From Herbaspirillum hiltneri N3 (GTDB taxonomy: Bacteria; Pseudomonadota; Gammaproteobacteria; Burkholderiales; Burkholderiaceae_D): a stretch of 64,000 nt of DNA. The translations under genes were made by a program, and so were the position numbers. Positions 1 to 11,943 of this stretch are shown piece after piece. The notes beneath the pieces were generated by a model. It saw nothing but the letters and a program-made list of their open reading frames with translations. It was not told the origin of the DNA and searched no databases. Within the stretch, counting starts at the first letter, position 1, and the number at the start of each line of letters is the position of its first letter. The DNA lies in NCBI RefSeq assembly GCF_001267925.1, contig NZ_CP011409.1:2604001-2668000 (forward strand), given 5' to 3'.

Positions 1-59
1 GCCTGCGCGCGCAGCTCCGAAACCCGCGGCGCACACGCCGCCGCCAGCCCCCTATCATC

Positions 60-695
60 GTGACTTACAGCATCAAAGAAATTTTCTATACCTTGCAAGG
101 CGAGGGTACGCACGCCGGTCGTCCGGCGGTGTTTTGTCGTTTCAGCGGCTGCAACCTGTGGACCGGCCGCGAAGAAGATCGCAGCAAGGCGATTTGCCAG
201 TTTTGCGATACCGATTTCGTCGGCACCGACGGCGAGGGTGGCGGCAAGTTCAAGACCAGCGACGCGCTGGCGCAAGCGATCAACCAGCTGTGGCCCGCGT
301 CCTATGCGGCCAGCAAGTACGTCGTGTTCACCGGCGGCGAACCGTTGCTGCAGCTCGACGAGGTACTGATCGCCAGCATGCACGCGGTCGGATTCGAGAT
401 TGCCATCGAAACCAACGGCACGATTCCGGTGCCGCCCGGGGTCGACTGGATTTGCGTCAGCCCCAAGATGGGTTCCGAACTGAAGGTATTCAAAGGCAGC
501 GAACTGAAGGTCGTGATTCCGCAGCAGGCGCAGGTCCTGGCCGACTATGAGAAGCTGGATTTCGCGCATTTCCTGCTGCAGCCGATGGACGGCCCCGAAG
601 CCGTGCGCAATACCAAAATGGCGATCGAGCTGGTCAAGAATAATCCCAAGTGGAAGCTGAGCATCCAGACGCACAAGCTGTTGCAGATACCGTAA
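60..695 (+). CDS. queE: 7-carboxy-7-deazaguanine synthase QueE
   Basis: Radical SAM enzyme that converts 6-carboxytetrahydropterin (the QueD product) to 7-carboxy-7-deazaguanine in queuosine synthesis. The 211-residue product starts at a GTG and opens with the family signature EIFYTLQGEG. The 4Fe-4S ligands are Cys31, Cys46 and Cys49, a C-x14-C-x2-C arrangement rather than the classic CxxxCxxC; this variant is known from Burkholderia QueE. A glycine-rich FTGGEPLLQ segment around residue 91 is the SAM-contacting GGE motif. queD follows about 150 bases downstream on the same strand, so the two probably work together; queC is not in the window. The 59 bases before the start hold nothing I can assign. 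Confidence 0.95.
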   Translation: MTYSIKEIFYTLQGEGTHAGRPAVFCRFSGCNLWTGREEDRSKAICQFCDTDFVGTDGEGGGKFKTSDALAQAINQLWPASYAASKYVVFTGGEPLLQLDEVLIASMHAVGFEIAIETNGTIPVPPGVDWICVSPKMGSELKVFKGSELKVVIPQQAQVLADYEKLDFAHFLLQPMDGPEAVRNTKMAIELVKNNPKWKLSIQTHKLLQIP

Positions 696-845
696 GAACA
701 AGTGCAAGGCCTCGCAGCCAGCTCGTGAGCGATTCGAGGAAACCGCTGCGATATAGCTGTTATCGGCCTGCGCCCCTGTTGCCGGGCGCGCGTTTGTTTA
801 CAATCCGTTTCTGATCCATTCCTATTTTCAATCCGTAAGGCGTTC

Positions 846-2788
<1,943 letters not shown>

Positions 2789-2829
2789 GCTCGTCCTGAG
2801 CAGCAGTCCTGAGCAAGCAGGTTGGAAGC

Positions 2830-3429
2830 TTACAAAGGCTTGATTTCAACCTTGACGCCATCGCTGAGCACGGTGATGGCGCCCGGTTCGAATCGTTTGC
2901 CGTTCATTTCCAGTTGCTCGGGTTTGAAGGTGTAGAGCGGGTAATCCTTGAGCACTTGTTCCGCCGCAGCGTTGCCGATGGCATTGAGCTGCGGCGCATA
3001 TTGCGCCGGTACACCGGCGATGTCGACTTTCTCCACAGTGGGCGCATCCAGCCGCACCGAACGTGTGGCGGCGTCGTATTTGAGCGCGCTGCTCAGCGAC
3101 AGCGTGCCGTTGACGGGTTTGTTCATGAGCAGTTTGTTGTCGATCTGCGCGTCGACCACGGTGGTCAGGCGATTGCTGTCGGGATTGAGCGCCAGGCGCG
3201 GATTGCTGAGGTTGACGTCGAACATGTCCATGTAGCGCAGCTTGCGCGGGAACTGCGTGGCGAGCGCCGTCTGCAGGTCTTTTTTCGGAAACGTGTATTC
3301 ATTGGTCCAGATGTTGTAGGCAGCCTGGCTGGCGCTCGCAGCCGCCAGCGCGCCGCAGGCCAGCAGTAAGGCTCCCGCCAGGCTGCGCCAGCGCTTGCCG
3401 AAGGCGGATGTTGTCGTTTTGATCATCAT
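2830..3429 (-). CDS. DUF1439 family exported protein
   Basis: Predicted 199-residue periplasmic or envelope protein of the DUF1439 (YceB-like) family; molecular function unknown. From the chosen ATG the N-terminus has lysines, then a hydrophobic LAGALLLACGALAAASAS segment with an alanine-rich cleavage region, so it is a signal peptide; a cysteine lies inside the hydrophobic stretch, but a lipoprotein is not certain. The mature part shows the family layout of a short amphipathic start (YTFPKKDLQTAL) and repeated beta-strands (NPRLALNP, VNGTLSLSSALKYD). The open frame extends to 3489, but the tandem ATGs at 3429/3426 give a proper signal peptide. It converges on ldcA and is divergent from ybiT. 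Confidence 0.8.
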   Translation of the reverse strand: MMIKTTTSAFGKRWRSLAGALLLACGALAAASASQAAYNIWTNEYTFPKKDLQTALATQFPRKLRYMDMFDVNLSNPRLALNPDSNRLTTVVDAQIDNKLLMNKPVNGTLSLSSALKYDAATRSVRLDAPTVEKVDIAGVPAQYAPQLNAIGNAAAEQVLKDYPLYTFKPEQLEMNGKRFEPGAITVLSDGVKVEIKPL

Positions 3430-3671
3430 TTTCCCATTCTCGGAGTGTCGGAGAAAACGGTTGGAACCGTTGCCGGGCAAATAATTCAAAGCGATTCTTC
3501 CCGCGGTGCGGCGCAGTCACGCCGGACTTGGCCTGCGATGGTAAAATCACGTGTTTACACCTGACCTCGCCTAGCCTCATTCGGTCTCATTCGACTTCCC
3601 GGCTTGGCTTGGTTTCCGGCAACTTGCCGGGCAATCTCAGGCAACATCACCATACGTAAAGGCTTTTTTCA

Positions 3672-5270
3672 GTGTTATCCACGGCAAACATCACGATGCA
3701 GTTCGGCCCCAAGCCGCTGTTTGAAAACATTTCGGTCAAATTCGGCGAGGGCAACCGCTACGGCCTGATCGGCGCCAATGGTTGCGGCAAGTCGACGTTC
3801 ATGAAAATCCTCGGCGGCGACCTCGAACCGTCGGGCGGCAACGTCAGCCTGGACACCAACGAGCGTCTCGGCAAGCTGCGCCAGGACCAGTTCGCCTACG
3901 AAGAAATGCGCGTGCTGGACGTGGTCATGATGGGCCACACCGAAATGTGGGCGGCGATGGCCGAACGCGATGCGATTTACGCCAATCCGGACGCCACCGA
4001 CGACGACTACATGAAGGCGGCCGACCTGGAAGCCAAGTTCGCCGAGTACGACGGCTACACGGCCGAAGCGCGCGCCGGCGAACTGCTGCTGGGCGTGGGC
4101 GTGGACATTGAACAGCATCAGGGCCCGATGAGCAACGTTGCGCCAGGCTGGAAGCTGCGCGTCTTGCTGGCGCAGGCGCTGTTCTCGAATCCAGACATCC
4201 TGCTGCTCGACGAACCGACCAATAACCTCGACATCAACACCATCCGCTGGCTGGAAGACATGCTCAACGAGCGCAATTCCACCATGATCATCATTTCCCA
4301 TGATCGCCACTTCCTGAACCAGGTCTGTACGCACATGGCCGACATGGACTACGGCACGCTGAAGGTTTATCCGGGCAACTACGACGAATACATGCTGGCA
4401 TCGTCCCAAGCGCGTGCGCAGCAACTGTCCGTCAATGCCAAGGCCAAGGAAAAGGTCGCCGAGCTGCAAGACTTCGTGCGCCGTTTCTCGGCCAACAAAT
4501 CCAAGGCGCGCCAGGCCACATCGCGCGCCAAGCAGATCGACAAGATCAAGGTCGAAGACATCAAGCCGTCCAGCCGCGCCAATCCCTTCGTGCGTTTCGA
4601 AGGCGAGAAGAAACTGCATCGCCTGGCGGTGGAGACGCAAAGCATCAGCAAGACCTACGACCGTCCGATTTTCAAGAACTTCAGCATCATGGTTGAAGCC
4701 GGTGAAAAGATCGCCATCATCGGCGCCAACGGCGTCGGCAAGACCACGCTGTTGCGCTGCATCGGCGGCGATGTCGCCGGCTTGCAGCCCGATAGCGGAC
4801 TGGTCAAATGGGCGGAAAACGCCAGCGTCGGCTACATGCCGCAGGATCCCACCGAGGAATTCGCCAAGGGTGAAATCCTGACCGACTGGATGGGACAGTG
4901 GACCCAGGAAGGCGACGACGATCAGGCGGTGCGTTCGATCCTAGGCCGCCTGCTGTTTTCCGGCGACGACGTCAAGAAGTCGGTCCAGGTGCTGTCCGGC
5001 GGCGAGAAGGGCCGCATGATGTACGGCAAGCTGATGCTGGGCCGTCATAACGTCCTGCTGATGGATGAGCCGACCAACCACATGGATATGGAATCGATCG
5101 AGTCGCTCAATATCGCGCTTGAAAAGTATGCCGGCACGCTGATCTTCGTGTCGCACGACCGTGAATTCGTTTCGTCGCTGGCGACGCGCATTCTGGAAGT
5201 GAAGGAAAACGAGATCATCGATTTCCGCGGCAGCTACGAAGATTATCTGTCCAGCCAGGGTATCCAGTAA
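3672..5270 (+). CDS. ybiT: ABC-F family ATPase YbiT
   Basis: Soluble ABC-F ATPase, 532 residues, closest to E. coli YbiT over its whole length. It has two ATP-binding domains: Walker [10 protein letters not shown] near residue 34 with [11 protein letters not shown], and GANGVGKTT with LSGGEKGRM and [10 protein letters not shown] in the second half. The interdomain linker contains the arginine/lysine-rich [19 protein letters not shown] segment that reaches into the ribosomal E site in this family. No membrane domain is present, so it is a translation factor, not a transporter. It starts at a GTG whose codon context matches the conserved N-terminus. A perfect hairpin terminator follows immediately. 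Confidence 0.93.
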   Translation: MLSTANITMQFGPKPLFENISVKFGEGNRYGLIGANGCGKSTFMKILGGDLEPSGGNVSLDTNERLGKLRQDQFAYEEMRVLDVVMMGHTEMWAAMAERDAIYANPDATDDDYMKAADLEAKFAEYDGYTAEARAGELLLGVGVDIEQHQGPMSNVAPGWKLRVLLAQALFSNPDILLLDEPTNNLDINTIRWLEDMLNERNSTMIIISHDRHFLNQVCTHMADMDYGTLKVYPGNYDEYMLASSQARAQQLSVNAKAKEKVAELQDFVRRFSANKSKARQATSRAKQIDKIKVEDIKPSSRANPFVRFEGEKKLHRLAVETQSISKTYDRPIFKNFSIMVEAGEKIAIIGANGVGKTTLLRCIGGDVAGLQPDSGLVKWAENASVGYMPQDPTEEFAKGEILTDWMGQWTQEGDDDQAVRSILGRLLFSGDDVKKSVQVLSGGEKGRMMYGKLMLGRHNVLLMDEPTNHMDMESIESLNIALEKYAGTLIFVSHDREFVSSLATRILEVKENEIIDFRGSYEDYLSSQGIQ

Positions 5271-5277
5271 CTTTTTC

Positions 5278-5305
5278 AGGCGATCGATGTTTCGATCGCC
5301 TTTTT
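5278..5305 (+). terminator. Rho-independent terminator after ybiT
   Basis: Perfect 10-bp stem (AGGCGATCGA paired with TCGATCGCCT), TGTT loop, then a run of T. It lies 7 bases after the ybiT stop and separates ybiT from nadA. Confidence 0.9.
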
Positions 5306-5317
5306 ATCGTCCAAGCC

Positions 5318-6457
5318 ATGCAAGCAACCGCAATGAAGGTCGTCGAATTTGAACGGCCGCAGATGGAGACCGGCAGCAGCTGCACAGCCAACGCGTGGGC
5401 CAGGGTCCCGGCCACGCCGACGGCCGATGAACGCCACGCATTGAAGGCGCGCATCAAACAACTGCTGAAGGAAAAACAGGCAGTGCTCGTCGCACACTAT
5501 TACGTCGACGGCGACCTGCAGGACCTCGCCGAAGAAACCGGCGGGTGTGTCTCGGACTCGCTCGAAATGGCGCGCTTCGGCCGCGACCATGCCGCGCAGA
5601 CGCTGGTAGTCGCCGGCGTGCGCTTCATGGGGGAAACCGCCAAGATCCTGAGTCCTGAAAAGCGCATCCTGATGCCCGATCTGGACGCGACCTGTTCGCT
5701 CGATCTCGGTTGCCCGACCGATGAATTCAGCGCCTTCTGCGACGCCCATCCGGACCGCACCGTGGTCGTGTACGCCAACACCAGCGCCGCCGTCAAGGCG
5801 CGCGCCGACTGGATGGTGACCTCGTCGATCGGTCTCGACATCGTCAAGCACCTGCACGCGCAAGGCAAAAAAATCCTGTGGGCTCCCGACAAGCATCTGG
5901 GCGGCTACATCCAGAAACAGACCGGCGCCGACATGCTGCTGTGGCAGGGCTCCTGCCTGGTGCACGACGAGTTCAAGGGTGTCGAGCTGGAATTGCTGCG
6001 CAAGGAATATCCCAAGGCCCTGATCCTCGTGCATCCGGAGTCGCCTGAAGGCGTGGTGGCGCAAGCCGACGTGATCGGCTCGACCTCGCAGCTGATCGCC
6101 GCCGTGCAATCGTCGGACGCGAAGGAATTCATCGTCGCCACCGACAACGGCATCCTGCACAAGATGCGCGCCGCCGCGCCGGGCAAGATCTTCATCGACG
6201 CGCCGACCGCCGGCAACGCCGCCACCTGCAAGAGCTGTGCGCATTGCCCATGGATGGCCATGAATGGTTTGCAGAATCTGCTGCACGTGCTGGAAACCGG
6301 CAGCAACGAAATCCACGTCGATCCTGCCATCGGCAAGAAGGCCGTGGTCTGCATCGACCGCATGCTGGATTTCGCGGCGCAGAAAAAAACCAATGTGCGT
6401 CCGACCGGCGCATTGGAAAACGAACAAACACTGTTTGCAGGAATCGGCCCAGCATGA
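5318..6457 (+). CDS. nadA: quinolinate synthase A
   Basis: 4Fe-4S enzyme that condenses iminoaspartate (from NadB) with dihydroxyacetone phosphate to quinolinate, in de novo NAD synthesis. The 379-residue product has the three cluster ligands Cys126 ([11 protein letters not shown]), Cys213 ([11 protein letters not shown]) and Cys310 in the CxxCxxC-PWMAMN motif. An N-terminal extension of about 35 residues before the core is common in betaproteobacterial NadA. The stop overlaps the nadC start (ATGA), so the pair is translationally coupled. nadB lies about 6 kb away on the other strand (12443-14044) instead of in this operon. Confidence 0.95.
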   Translation: MQATAMKVVEFERPQMETGSSCTANAWARVPATPTADERHALKARIKQLLKEKQAVLVAHYYVDGDLQDLAEETGGCVSDSLEMARFGRDHAAQTLVVAGVRFMGETAKILSPEKRILMPDLDATCSLDLGCPTDEFSAFCDAHPDRTVVVYANTSAAVKARADWMVTSSIGLDIVKHLHAQGKKILWAPDKHLGGYIQKQTGADMLLWQGSCLVHDEFKGVELELLRKEYPKALILVHPESPEGVVAQADVIGSTSQLIAAVQSSDAKEFIVATDNGILHKMRAAAPGKIFIDAPTAGNAATCKSCAHCPWMAMNGLQNLLHVLETGSNEIHVDPAIGKKAVVCIDRMLDFAAQKKTNVRPTGALENEQTLFAGIGPA

Positions 6458-7341
6458 GTCTCACCGTCAGCAGCACAAGCAATCTGCGCAATCCGTTCGC
6501 ACCTTTCGATCCGGCCTTGTCGGCGGCATTTGACGCCAACGTCAATCTGGCGATTGCCGAAGACGTCGGCAACGGCGACCACACCGGCAAGCTGGTGCCG
6601 GAAAACGAACACGTCAAGGCGCGCGTCATCGTGCGGGAACAAGCTGTCTTATGCGGTGCGCCGTGGTTTGAAGCGGTCATGGCGCGGCTTGATCCTCGCC
6701 TGCGCGTCGACTGGAAATTCGGCGAAGGCGACCTGATGCCGGCCGACGCCGAGGTCTGCCGCATCGAAGGTCCGGCGCGCGCCTTGCTGACGGCGGAGCG
6801 CGGTGCGTTGAATTTCCTGCAATTGCTGTCCGGCGTGGCGACCGCCACGCATCGCTACGTCGACCTGATCCGCGACACCCGTGCCCGCATCCTCGACACG
6901 CGCAAAACGCTGCCGGGCCTGCGCCTGGCGCAGAAGTACGCCGTGCGCGTAGGCGGCGGCATGAACCAGCGCCTGGCGCTGTACGACGGCATCCTGATCA
7001 AGGAAAACCACATCGCTGCAGCCGGCGGCATCACCGCTGCCGTGACGGCGGCGATCAAGCTCAACGCCGGCGTCAGCATCCAGGTCGAGGTCGAAAGCAT
7101 CGATGAGCTCGGCGAAGCCCTGGCAGCAGGCGCGACTTCGATCCTGCTCGACAACTTCTCGCTCGACATGATGCGTGAAGGCGTCATGATCAATGCGCGC
7201 CGCGCCGTGCTGGAGGCGTCCGGCGGCATCAACATGGAAACCGTCCGCGCCATCGCCGAGACCGGCGTGGACCGTATCTCGGTGGGCAGCCTGACCAAGG
7301 ATCTGCAAGCGATCGATTATTCGCTGCGCATCGTCGGCTGA
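6454..7341 (+). CDS. nadC: nicotinate-nucleotide pyrophosphorylase (carboxylating)
   Basis: Quinolinate phosphoribosyltransferase: quinolinate plus PRPP gives nicotinate mononucleotide, CO2 and PPi. The 295-residue protein shows the conserved [33 protein letters not shown] and [11 protein letters not shown] active-site blocks and ends in the [14 protein letters not shown] phosphate-binding region. The open frame runs back to 6244 inside nadA, but homology begins at the ATG overlapping the nadA stop. A strong terminator follows 23 bases after the stop, so nadAC is a two-gene unit. Confidence 0.95.
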   Translation: MSLTVSSTSNLRNPFAPFDPALSAAFDANVNLAIAEDVGNGDHTGKLVPENEHVKARVIVREQAVLCGAPWFEAVMARLDPRLRVDWKFGEGDLMPADAEVCRIEGPARALLTAERGALNFLQLLSGVATATHRYVDLIRDTRARILDTRKTLPGLRLAQKYAVRVGGGMNQRLALYDGILIKENHIAAAGGITAAVTAAIKLNAGVSIQVEVESIDELGEALAAGATSILLDNFSLDMMREGVMINARRAVLEASGGINMETVRAIAETGVDRISVGSLTKDLQAIDYSLRIVG

Positions 7342-7364
7342 ACCGGTTTTCTGCTTTCTTCCGG

Positions 7365-7407
7365 CACGACCCGCATGGCCTTCACGGCATGCGGGTCGTG
7401 TCGTTTT
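7365..7407 (+). terminator. Rho-independent terminator after nadC
   Basis: 13-bp perfect stem (CACGACCCGCATG / CATGCGGGTCGTG), 10-base loop, then TCGTTTT. Ends the nadA-nadC transcript. Confidence 0.85.
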
Positions 7408-7533
7408 GCGACCGCTTGCGATCGCGTTGGCAGCGGGCGCTGATAGAATGCGCCATTGCACCGGGGGGCCGGTGAGGCAATTGAACGGCGGCACGTCCAC
7501 CAGCGCCGGCAGGTCATCTTCAGGGAATCCATC

Positions 7534-8829
7534 GTGAAATCAAACAATCTCACCGCACCGCTGCTATGGGCTGCACTGTATTTCGTGTTCGGCTTCGTCT
7601 CGCATGCGTTGAACGGCTCTTTCGTCGCCACCGGCTACATCTGGCTGCCGGCCGGGATCACCGTCAGCGCCTTGTTGCTGACGCCGACCGCGCGCTGGTT
7701 TCCATTGCTGGTGCTGTTGTTCGCCGCGCAGATTTTCCTGGGCTGGCTGGAGCATCGCGAACTCTGGCGCATGGCCTTGTTTTGCCTGGACGAAATCGGC
7801 GTCGCGGCGGTGGCGGTGTGGCTGGTCAGGCGTGCGCCTTTTCCGATGGAAGGATTGTATTTCGTTCGCGGCCTGCTGATGGTCGGCGTCGGCGCCAGCG
7901 TCGTCAGCGGTCTTTTCGGCGCGGGCTGGTTCGCGATAACGCAAGGTACGTCATTCTGGCCAACCCTGCGCGTCTGGGCGCTGTCCGATCTGGTCGGCAT
8001 CCTGATCATGACGCCGGTACTGGCGAGCTGGTCGCAGTTCCGGGCGACACGCTCGGGCGGGATTGCGCGCACCGAATTCCTGCTTGGACTGGCTTCTTTC
8101 GTTGCCGTCATCGCGACCGCTTACCTTGCATTCGACAGCGATCTTGACCGCATCATTTTCGATATCGATTTTTCAACGACGTATCTGCCGCTGTTTTTCA
8201 TCGCGCTGGTCGCCCTGCTGTGGGGCGGGCGCGGCGGGGCCTTGTCGGTAGCGGTATTGTCCCTGATGGCGTTCGTCTACAACTCCCTGGGGCGCGGGCC
8301 GTTCGTCGAACTGGTCCGGCTGAACTCCAGCAATGCCTTGCTGGAGCTGCAGATCTATCTGGCGGTGGCGTCGCTATTGTCGCTGCTGATCAGCGCATTG
8401 AAGACCACACGCGAGCAGCTGCATGAAGATGTGGCGCGCTGGAAGAGCAACGTCGAGCTGGCGCTGACGGTGAGCCGGCAACTGGTGTACAGCATCGATC
8501 CAGCAAAAAAGACCGTTGCCTGGAGTGGCGACATAACGGCTTTGCTCGGTCTGTCGCCGGACAAGCTCACGGCCCTGGACGAGGTATTGAAGCTGGTGCA
8601 TCCACTGGATCAGCATCGCCTGCGCCAACGCTGGCTGGAAGACGAGAATGGCGACAGCGATGAAGCGCGCGAAGACATGCCGTTCCGCTTGCAGCTGGCC
8701 GACGGGCGAAGCATCGGCGCGACCGACATGAGCCGCAGTTTGCGCGATCCCGACGGCAGCCTTGTCATGGTCGCCGGCACATGGCATTTCAACGGCGCAG
8801 ATCTCGCGCAGGGCCGGGGCGAAAAATGA
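7534..8829 (+). CDS. MASE1-PAS membrane sensor without an output domain
   Basis: 431-residue inner-membrane protein. About eight hydrophobic segments make up residues 8-300, with the MASE1 hallmarks of an N-terminal GYIWLPAGI motif and repeated acidic/aromatic residues inside helices. A PAS-like domain follows (about 315-425: WKSNVELALTVSRQ, YSIDPAKKTVAWSGDI, LVHPLDQHRL, ending in GSLVMVAGTWHF). MASE1 proteins normally end in a histidine kinase, GGDEF or EAL domain; here the protein stops after PAS and none is fused. The GTG start at 7534 has an AGGGA ribosome site; the longer frame from 7456 lacks homology. Its stop overlaps the following hydrolase start (ATGA), so the two are co-translated. 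Confidence 0.8.
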   Translation: MKSNNLTAPLLWAALYFVFGFVSHALNGSFVATGYIWLPAGITVSALLLTPTARWFPLLVLLFAAQIFLGWLEHRELWRMALFCLDEIGVAAVAVWLVRRAPFPMEGLYFVRGLLMVGVGASVVSGLFGAGWFAITQGTSFWPTLRVWALSDLVGILIMTPVLASWSQFRATRSGGIARTEFLLGLASFVAVIATAYLAFDSDLDRIIFDIDFSTTYLPLFFIALVALLWGGRGGALSVAVLSLMAFVYNSLGRGPFVELVRLNSSNALLELQIYLAVASLLSLLISALKTTREQLHEDVARWKSNVELALTVSRQLVYSIDPAKKTVAWSGDITALLGLSPDKLTALDEVLKLVHPLDQHRLRQRWLEDENGDSDEAREDMPFRLQLADGRSIGATDMSRSLRDPDGSLVMVAGTWHFNGADLAQGRGEK

Positions 8830-9635
8830 CAGCCCGGGTTGGCGTCATCATGATCCACGGCCTGGGCGGCACGCAATACGATCTTGGCTCGCTGCACAAG
8901 ATCCTGCAAAAAGCGGGCATCGATACCCATGCCGTGACTTTGTCCGGTCACGGGACCAGGCCGGAGGATCTCATCCCGGTCCGTGCCGAGCAATGGATCG
9001 ACATGCTCATTGCGCAATATCGCGAATTGCAGCCTCGGTATGAGCAATTGCATGTCATGGGCATGTGCATGGGGGCATTGCTGGCGCTGGTGTTGTGCGA
9101 GCGGGTCGGGCATACGGAAAAACAGGGCAAGCTGGTCACGCTGGCGCCGCCGGTCTACATCGACGGCTGGTCAACCCCGTGGTATGCCAACTTGCGTTCG
9201 CTGTGCTATCTGATTCCGGGCGTCGCGTCGCGCATGAAGGTGGAAGAGGGCGAGCCCTACGGCATCAAGAACACCCTGGTGCGCGCCGTGGTCAAGGCCA
9301 AGTTCGAGCGCGGCGACAATTTTCATTATCGCTGGGTGCCGATGGCATGCATCCGCCAGGTTGATCGTCTGCGCAGCTGGGTGTTTGCCGGTGCCAGGAA
9401 CATCAAGGCGCCGACGCTGATCGTGCATGCGCGGGAAGATGAACTCACCAGTTTGCGCTCGGCGGAGTTCTTGCAGGCGCGTCTTGCCGATGCGCGCACC
9501 GTGGTGCTGGAAAACAGCTACCACATGATCTGCGTCGACAACGACCGCGATCAGGTCGCCAACAGCGTGCTGGAGTTTTTCGGCTTCCCGCCGCTGCCGG
9601 AACGCGTGCGGCGGCAGCGCGGTACGGTCGCCTGA
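8826..9635 (+). CDS. alpha/beta hydrolase with cysteine nucleophile (GxCxG)
   Basis: 269-residue cytoplasmic alpha/beta hydrolase of the esterase/lipase group (carboxylesterase or serine aminopeptidase S33 type): oxyanion motif MIHGLGGTQYD, SGHGTRPED, nucleophile elbow GMCMG, acid Asp205 (HAREDE) and His233 (SYHM). The nucleophile position, normally Ser, is Cys81, encoded by a clear TGC. Cysteine at this site is known in dienelactone hydrolases. No signal peptide. It starts at the ATG that overlaps the stop of the MASE1-PAS gene; the open frame extends upstream to 8781 without homology. Substrate unknown. Confidence 0.8.
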   Translation: MTARVGVIMIHGLGGTQYDLGSLHKILQKAGIDTHAVTLSGHGTRPEDLIPVRAEQWIDMLIAQYRELQPRYEQLHVMGMCMGALLALVLCERVGHTEKQGKLVTLAPPVYIDGWSTPWYANLRSLCYLIPGVASRMKVEEGEPYGIKNTLVRAVVKAKFERGDNFHYRWVPMACIRQVDRLRSWVFAGARNIKAPTLIVHAREDELTSLRSAEFLQARLADARTVVLENSYHMICVDNDRDQVANSVLEFFGFPPLPERVRRQRGTVA

Positions 9636-9654
9636 GAACCGGTTCAGAGGTAAG

Positions 9655-11943
9655 TCAGAACACGCGTCCCAGCTGCAGATAGACGTTCCACACACCCTGA
9701 TCGCCAAGCGCGGCGCCGAAGTACAGCGGTCCGACCGGACTGCTGCCGCCGAGGAACATGCTGACGCTCTTTCGGTACGGACCGTCGCCCATGGCGCTGC
9801 GCGACTGCCACACGTTGCCTGCTTCGAGGCTGGTGCCGAGCACGGGATTGCGCAGGCCCGGCAGGGCGAAGTCATTGAGGTCGCGCAAGTAGGTCAGCCT
9901 GCTGTACAGCAGATAATTTCCATAGAACTGATCGGCCGCATACGCCGACAGGCGCTGGAATCCACCCAGGAAAAAGCCTGGCCCCGGATTGTTGGACGAC
10001 AGATTGCTGGCCGCTTCCAGCGCCACGTTGACGGTGTTGCGATCATGGCTGAAGGCCCACAGGCTCTTGAACTGGGCGTCGCTGTAGCGATCGTCTTCCT
10101 TGCCGAAGCCGCGATGCGCTTCGGCGAACAGGTAGTAGCCCTTGCGCGGAAACAGCGGATCGTCGAGCTGGTCGATGGTCAGTCGTGCGCGCGCCACGGG
10201 CTGGTTGCTTTGTGCGGTGTCGTAGAGCGAACCGAAAGACGGATCCGACAAGTTGTAGGTGGGCGTGTATTTGTTGTGCTGATAATTGACGCCCAGCCGC
10301 ACTTCGCCCAGCCGCGCCAGCGGCATGCCGAGGTCGACTCCGGCGGTGTAGGTATCGATGCGGTATTGCGTCGCCGGCGAGGCTTTGGCGTCGCTGCCGT
10401 CGAGGTAGATGTCGACGTAGCGGCGGTTCAGGTCGACATACGGGGACAGATAGATGCCGCTGGTGCCAAGGATCGGCTGACGCAGCTCGCTGTGCAGGCT
10501 GGCGCGGTTGTTGCCGAGCACCAGGTCATTGCGCCATTCCAGGCCGCTTTGATTGATCCACGGATAGCGATGGCCGATCTGCAGATTGACGCCGCCGCGA
10601 CCGTTGAAATTATTGGACAGACCGAGTCCGAACAGCAGATATTGCGGTCCCCAGGATTTTTCCTCCGCATCGATCAGCAGCACGTTGCGGCCATCTTTTT
10701 CAACGATCTCCTGGGTCAGTGCGTTGAAGTCGCCGTTGGTCGCCAATTGCGACAGCTGCTGGTTGATCTTGTCGGCGTCGTAGACATCGCCTTCCTTCAC
10801 GCTGAGCCGGCTGCGCACATAGGCTGCAGGAATCCTTCCGGTGGTCTTGATTTCGATCGCATCGACGCGGGTGTCATGCGCCAGGACGGCTCCGGTCTGG
10901 CGCGCCGCCAGATAGGCCTGCCACTGCGCCGGCGGCAGCGACAGTTCGGTGAGGCGGGCGCTTTGCTTCTGCGCCGCGTTCCAGCCTGCGTTGACGCCAT
11001 CCTTGCCGCGCGCAAAATCCGTGAAAGACATGCCGGCCAGTTCCGGTTCGATCAGCACGTCATCCTTGCCCAGCAGGGCCTTCTGCGCCTTGACGTTTTG
11101 CTGGATCAGGATGCCCACCATCTGCTGCGCGACGGCAGTGGGAGATTGCAGATTGGCGGGATCCTGCAAGGGGGTGGCGATGTTGACCGCGATGATGACG
11201 TCGGCGCCCATGTCGCGTGCTTCCTGCACCGGCAGGTTGCTGACCAGGCCGCCATCGACCAGCGTGCGGCCGTCGATGGCGTACGGTGCGAACAGCCCCG
11301 GCACCGCCATGCTGGCGCGCATGGCGCGCGGCAGGGAGCCGCGCTCAAGGATGACTTCGGTGCCCTTGCCGAGATCGGTGGCGACGGCGCGAAACGGAAT
11401 CGGCAAGCGCTCGAAGGAAATGTTGGCCGGCAACTGCGCCGTCCAGTTCTGCAGCAAGGTCAGCAGGTTGTTTCCCTGCACCAGGCCGGGAGCGAGTTTG
11501 AGCTTGCCGTCGTCGTAACCGGCGGCAATCGAGATCGGATACTGGAAATCGTCTTCACGCTGCGATTGCGGCAGCTTGGCGCGCTCGTTGCGGTCGAAGG
11601 CGATGTCGCTGAGATTGGTCTGCGACAGGCAGTTTTCCAGGTCTTCCGCCGAAATCCCGGTGGCGTACAGGCCGCCGACCAGCGCGCCCATGCTGGTGGC
11701 GGCGATATAGTCGACCGGCACGTGCAGTTTCTCCAGATATTGCAGCACGCCCAGATGCGCATAGCCGCGAGCGCCGCCGCCGGACAGGACCAGGCCGACG
11801 CGCGGGCGCGGCTTGGCTTCGGGTGTCGTTGCTGTTGCGGAGGAAGCCTCTGCGGCCGATGAGGAGGAAGCAGCAGTGAGGAATGCAACTCCCGCCAGCA
11901 AGCCGAGCAAGCGAAGGGAGAGAAGGGCGGGAGGGCGTGTCAC
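9655..11943 (-). CDS. patatin-like phospholipase with outer-membrane barrel (type Vd autotransporter, PlpD-like)
   Basis: Exported protein of about 762 residues. From the GTG at 11943 a signal peptide (RLLGLLAGVAFLTAAS) is followed by the patatin domain: GGGARG oxyanion loop, serine in ATSMGA, and VDGGLVSNLP with the catalytic Asp. A POTRA-like domain comes next (IEIKTTGRIPAAYVRSRL), then a 16-stranded-type beta-barrel ending in a terminal phenylalanine. This order is that of PlpD/FplA phospholipases. The usual G-x-S-x-G reads A-x-S-x-G. A longer frame begins at a TTG at 12003. It converges on the hydrolase gene with 19 bases between them. Confidence 0.87.
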   Translation of the reverse strand: MTRPPALLSLRLLGLLAGVAFLTAASSSSAAEASSATATTPEAKPRPRVGLVLSGGGARGYAHLGVLQYLEKLHVPVDYIAATSMGALVGGLYATGISAEDLENCLSQTNLSDIAFDRNERAKLPQSQREDDFQYPISIAAGYDDGKLKLAPGLVQGNNLLTLLQNWTAQLPANISFERLPIPFRAVATDLGKGTEVILERGSLPRAMRASMAVPGLFAPYAIDGRTLVDGGLVSNLPVQEARDMGADVIIAVNIATPLQDPANLQSPTAVAQQMVGILIQQNVKAQKALLGKDDVLIEPELAGMSFTDFARGKDGVNAGWNAAQKQSARLTELSLPPAQWQAYLAARQTGAVLAHDTRVDAIEIKTTGRIPAAYVRSRLSVKEGDVYDADKINQQLSQLATNGDFNALTQEIVEKDGRNVLLIDAEEKSWGPQYLLFGLGLSNNFNGRGGVNLQIGHRYPWINQSGLEWRNDLVLGNNRASLHSELRQPILGTSGIYLSPYVDLNRRYVDIYLDGSDAKASPATQYRIDTYTAGVDLGMPLARLGEVRLGVNYQHNKYTPTYNLSDPSFGSLYDTAQSNQPVARARLTIDQLDDPLFPRKGYYLFAEAHRGFGKEDDRYSDAQFKSLWAFSHDRNTVNVALEAASNLSSNNPGPGFFLGGFQRLSAYAADQFYGNYLLYSRLTYLRDLNDFALPGLRNPVLGTSLEAGNVWQSRSAMGDGPYRKSVSMFLGGSSPVGPLYFGAALGDQGVWNVYLQLGRVF

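Noticed and set aside
10045..11862. 605-codon plus-strand open frame
   Set aside because: Antisense to the patatin gene, which has full catalytic and barrel motifs.
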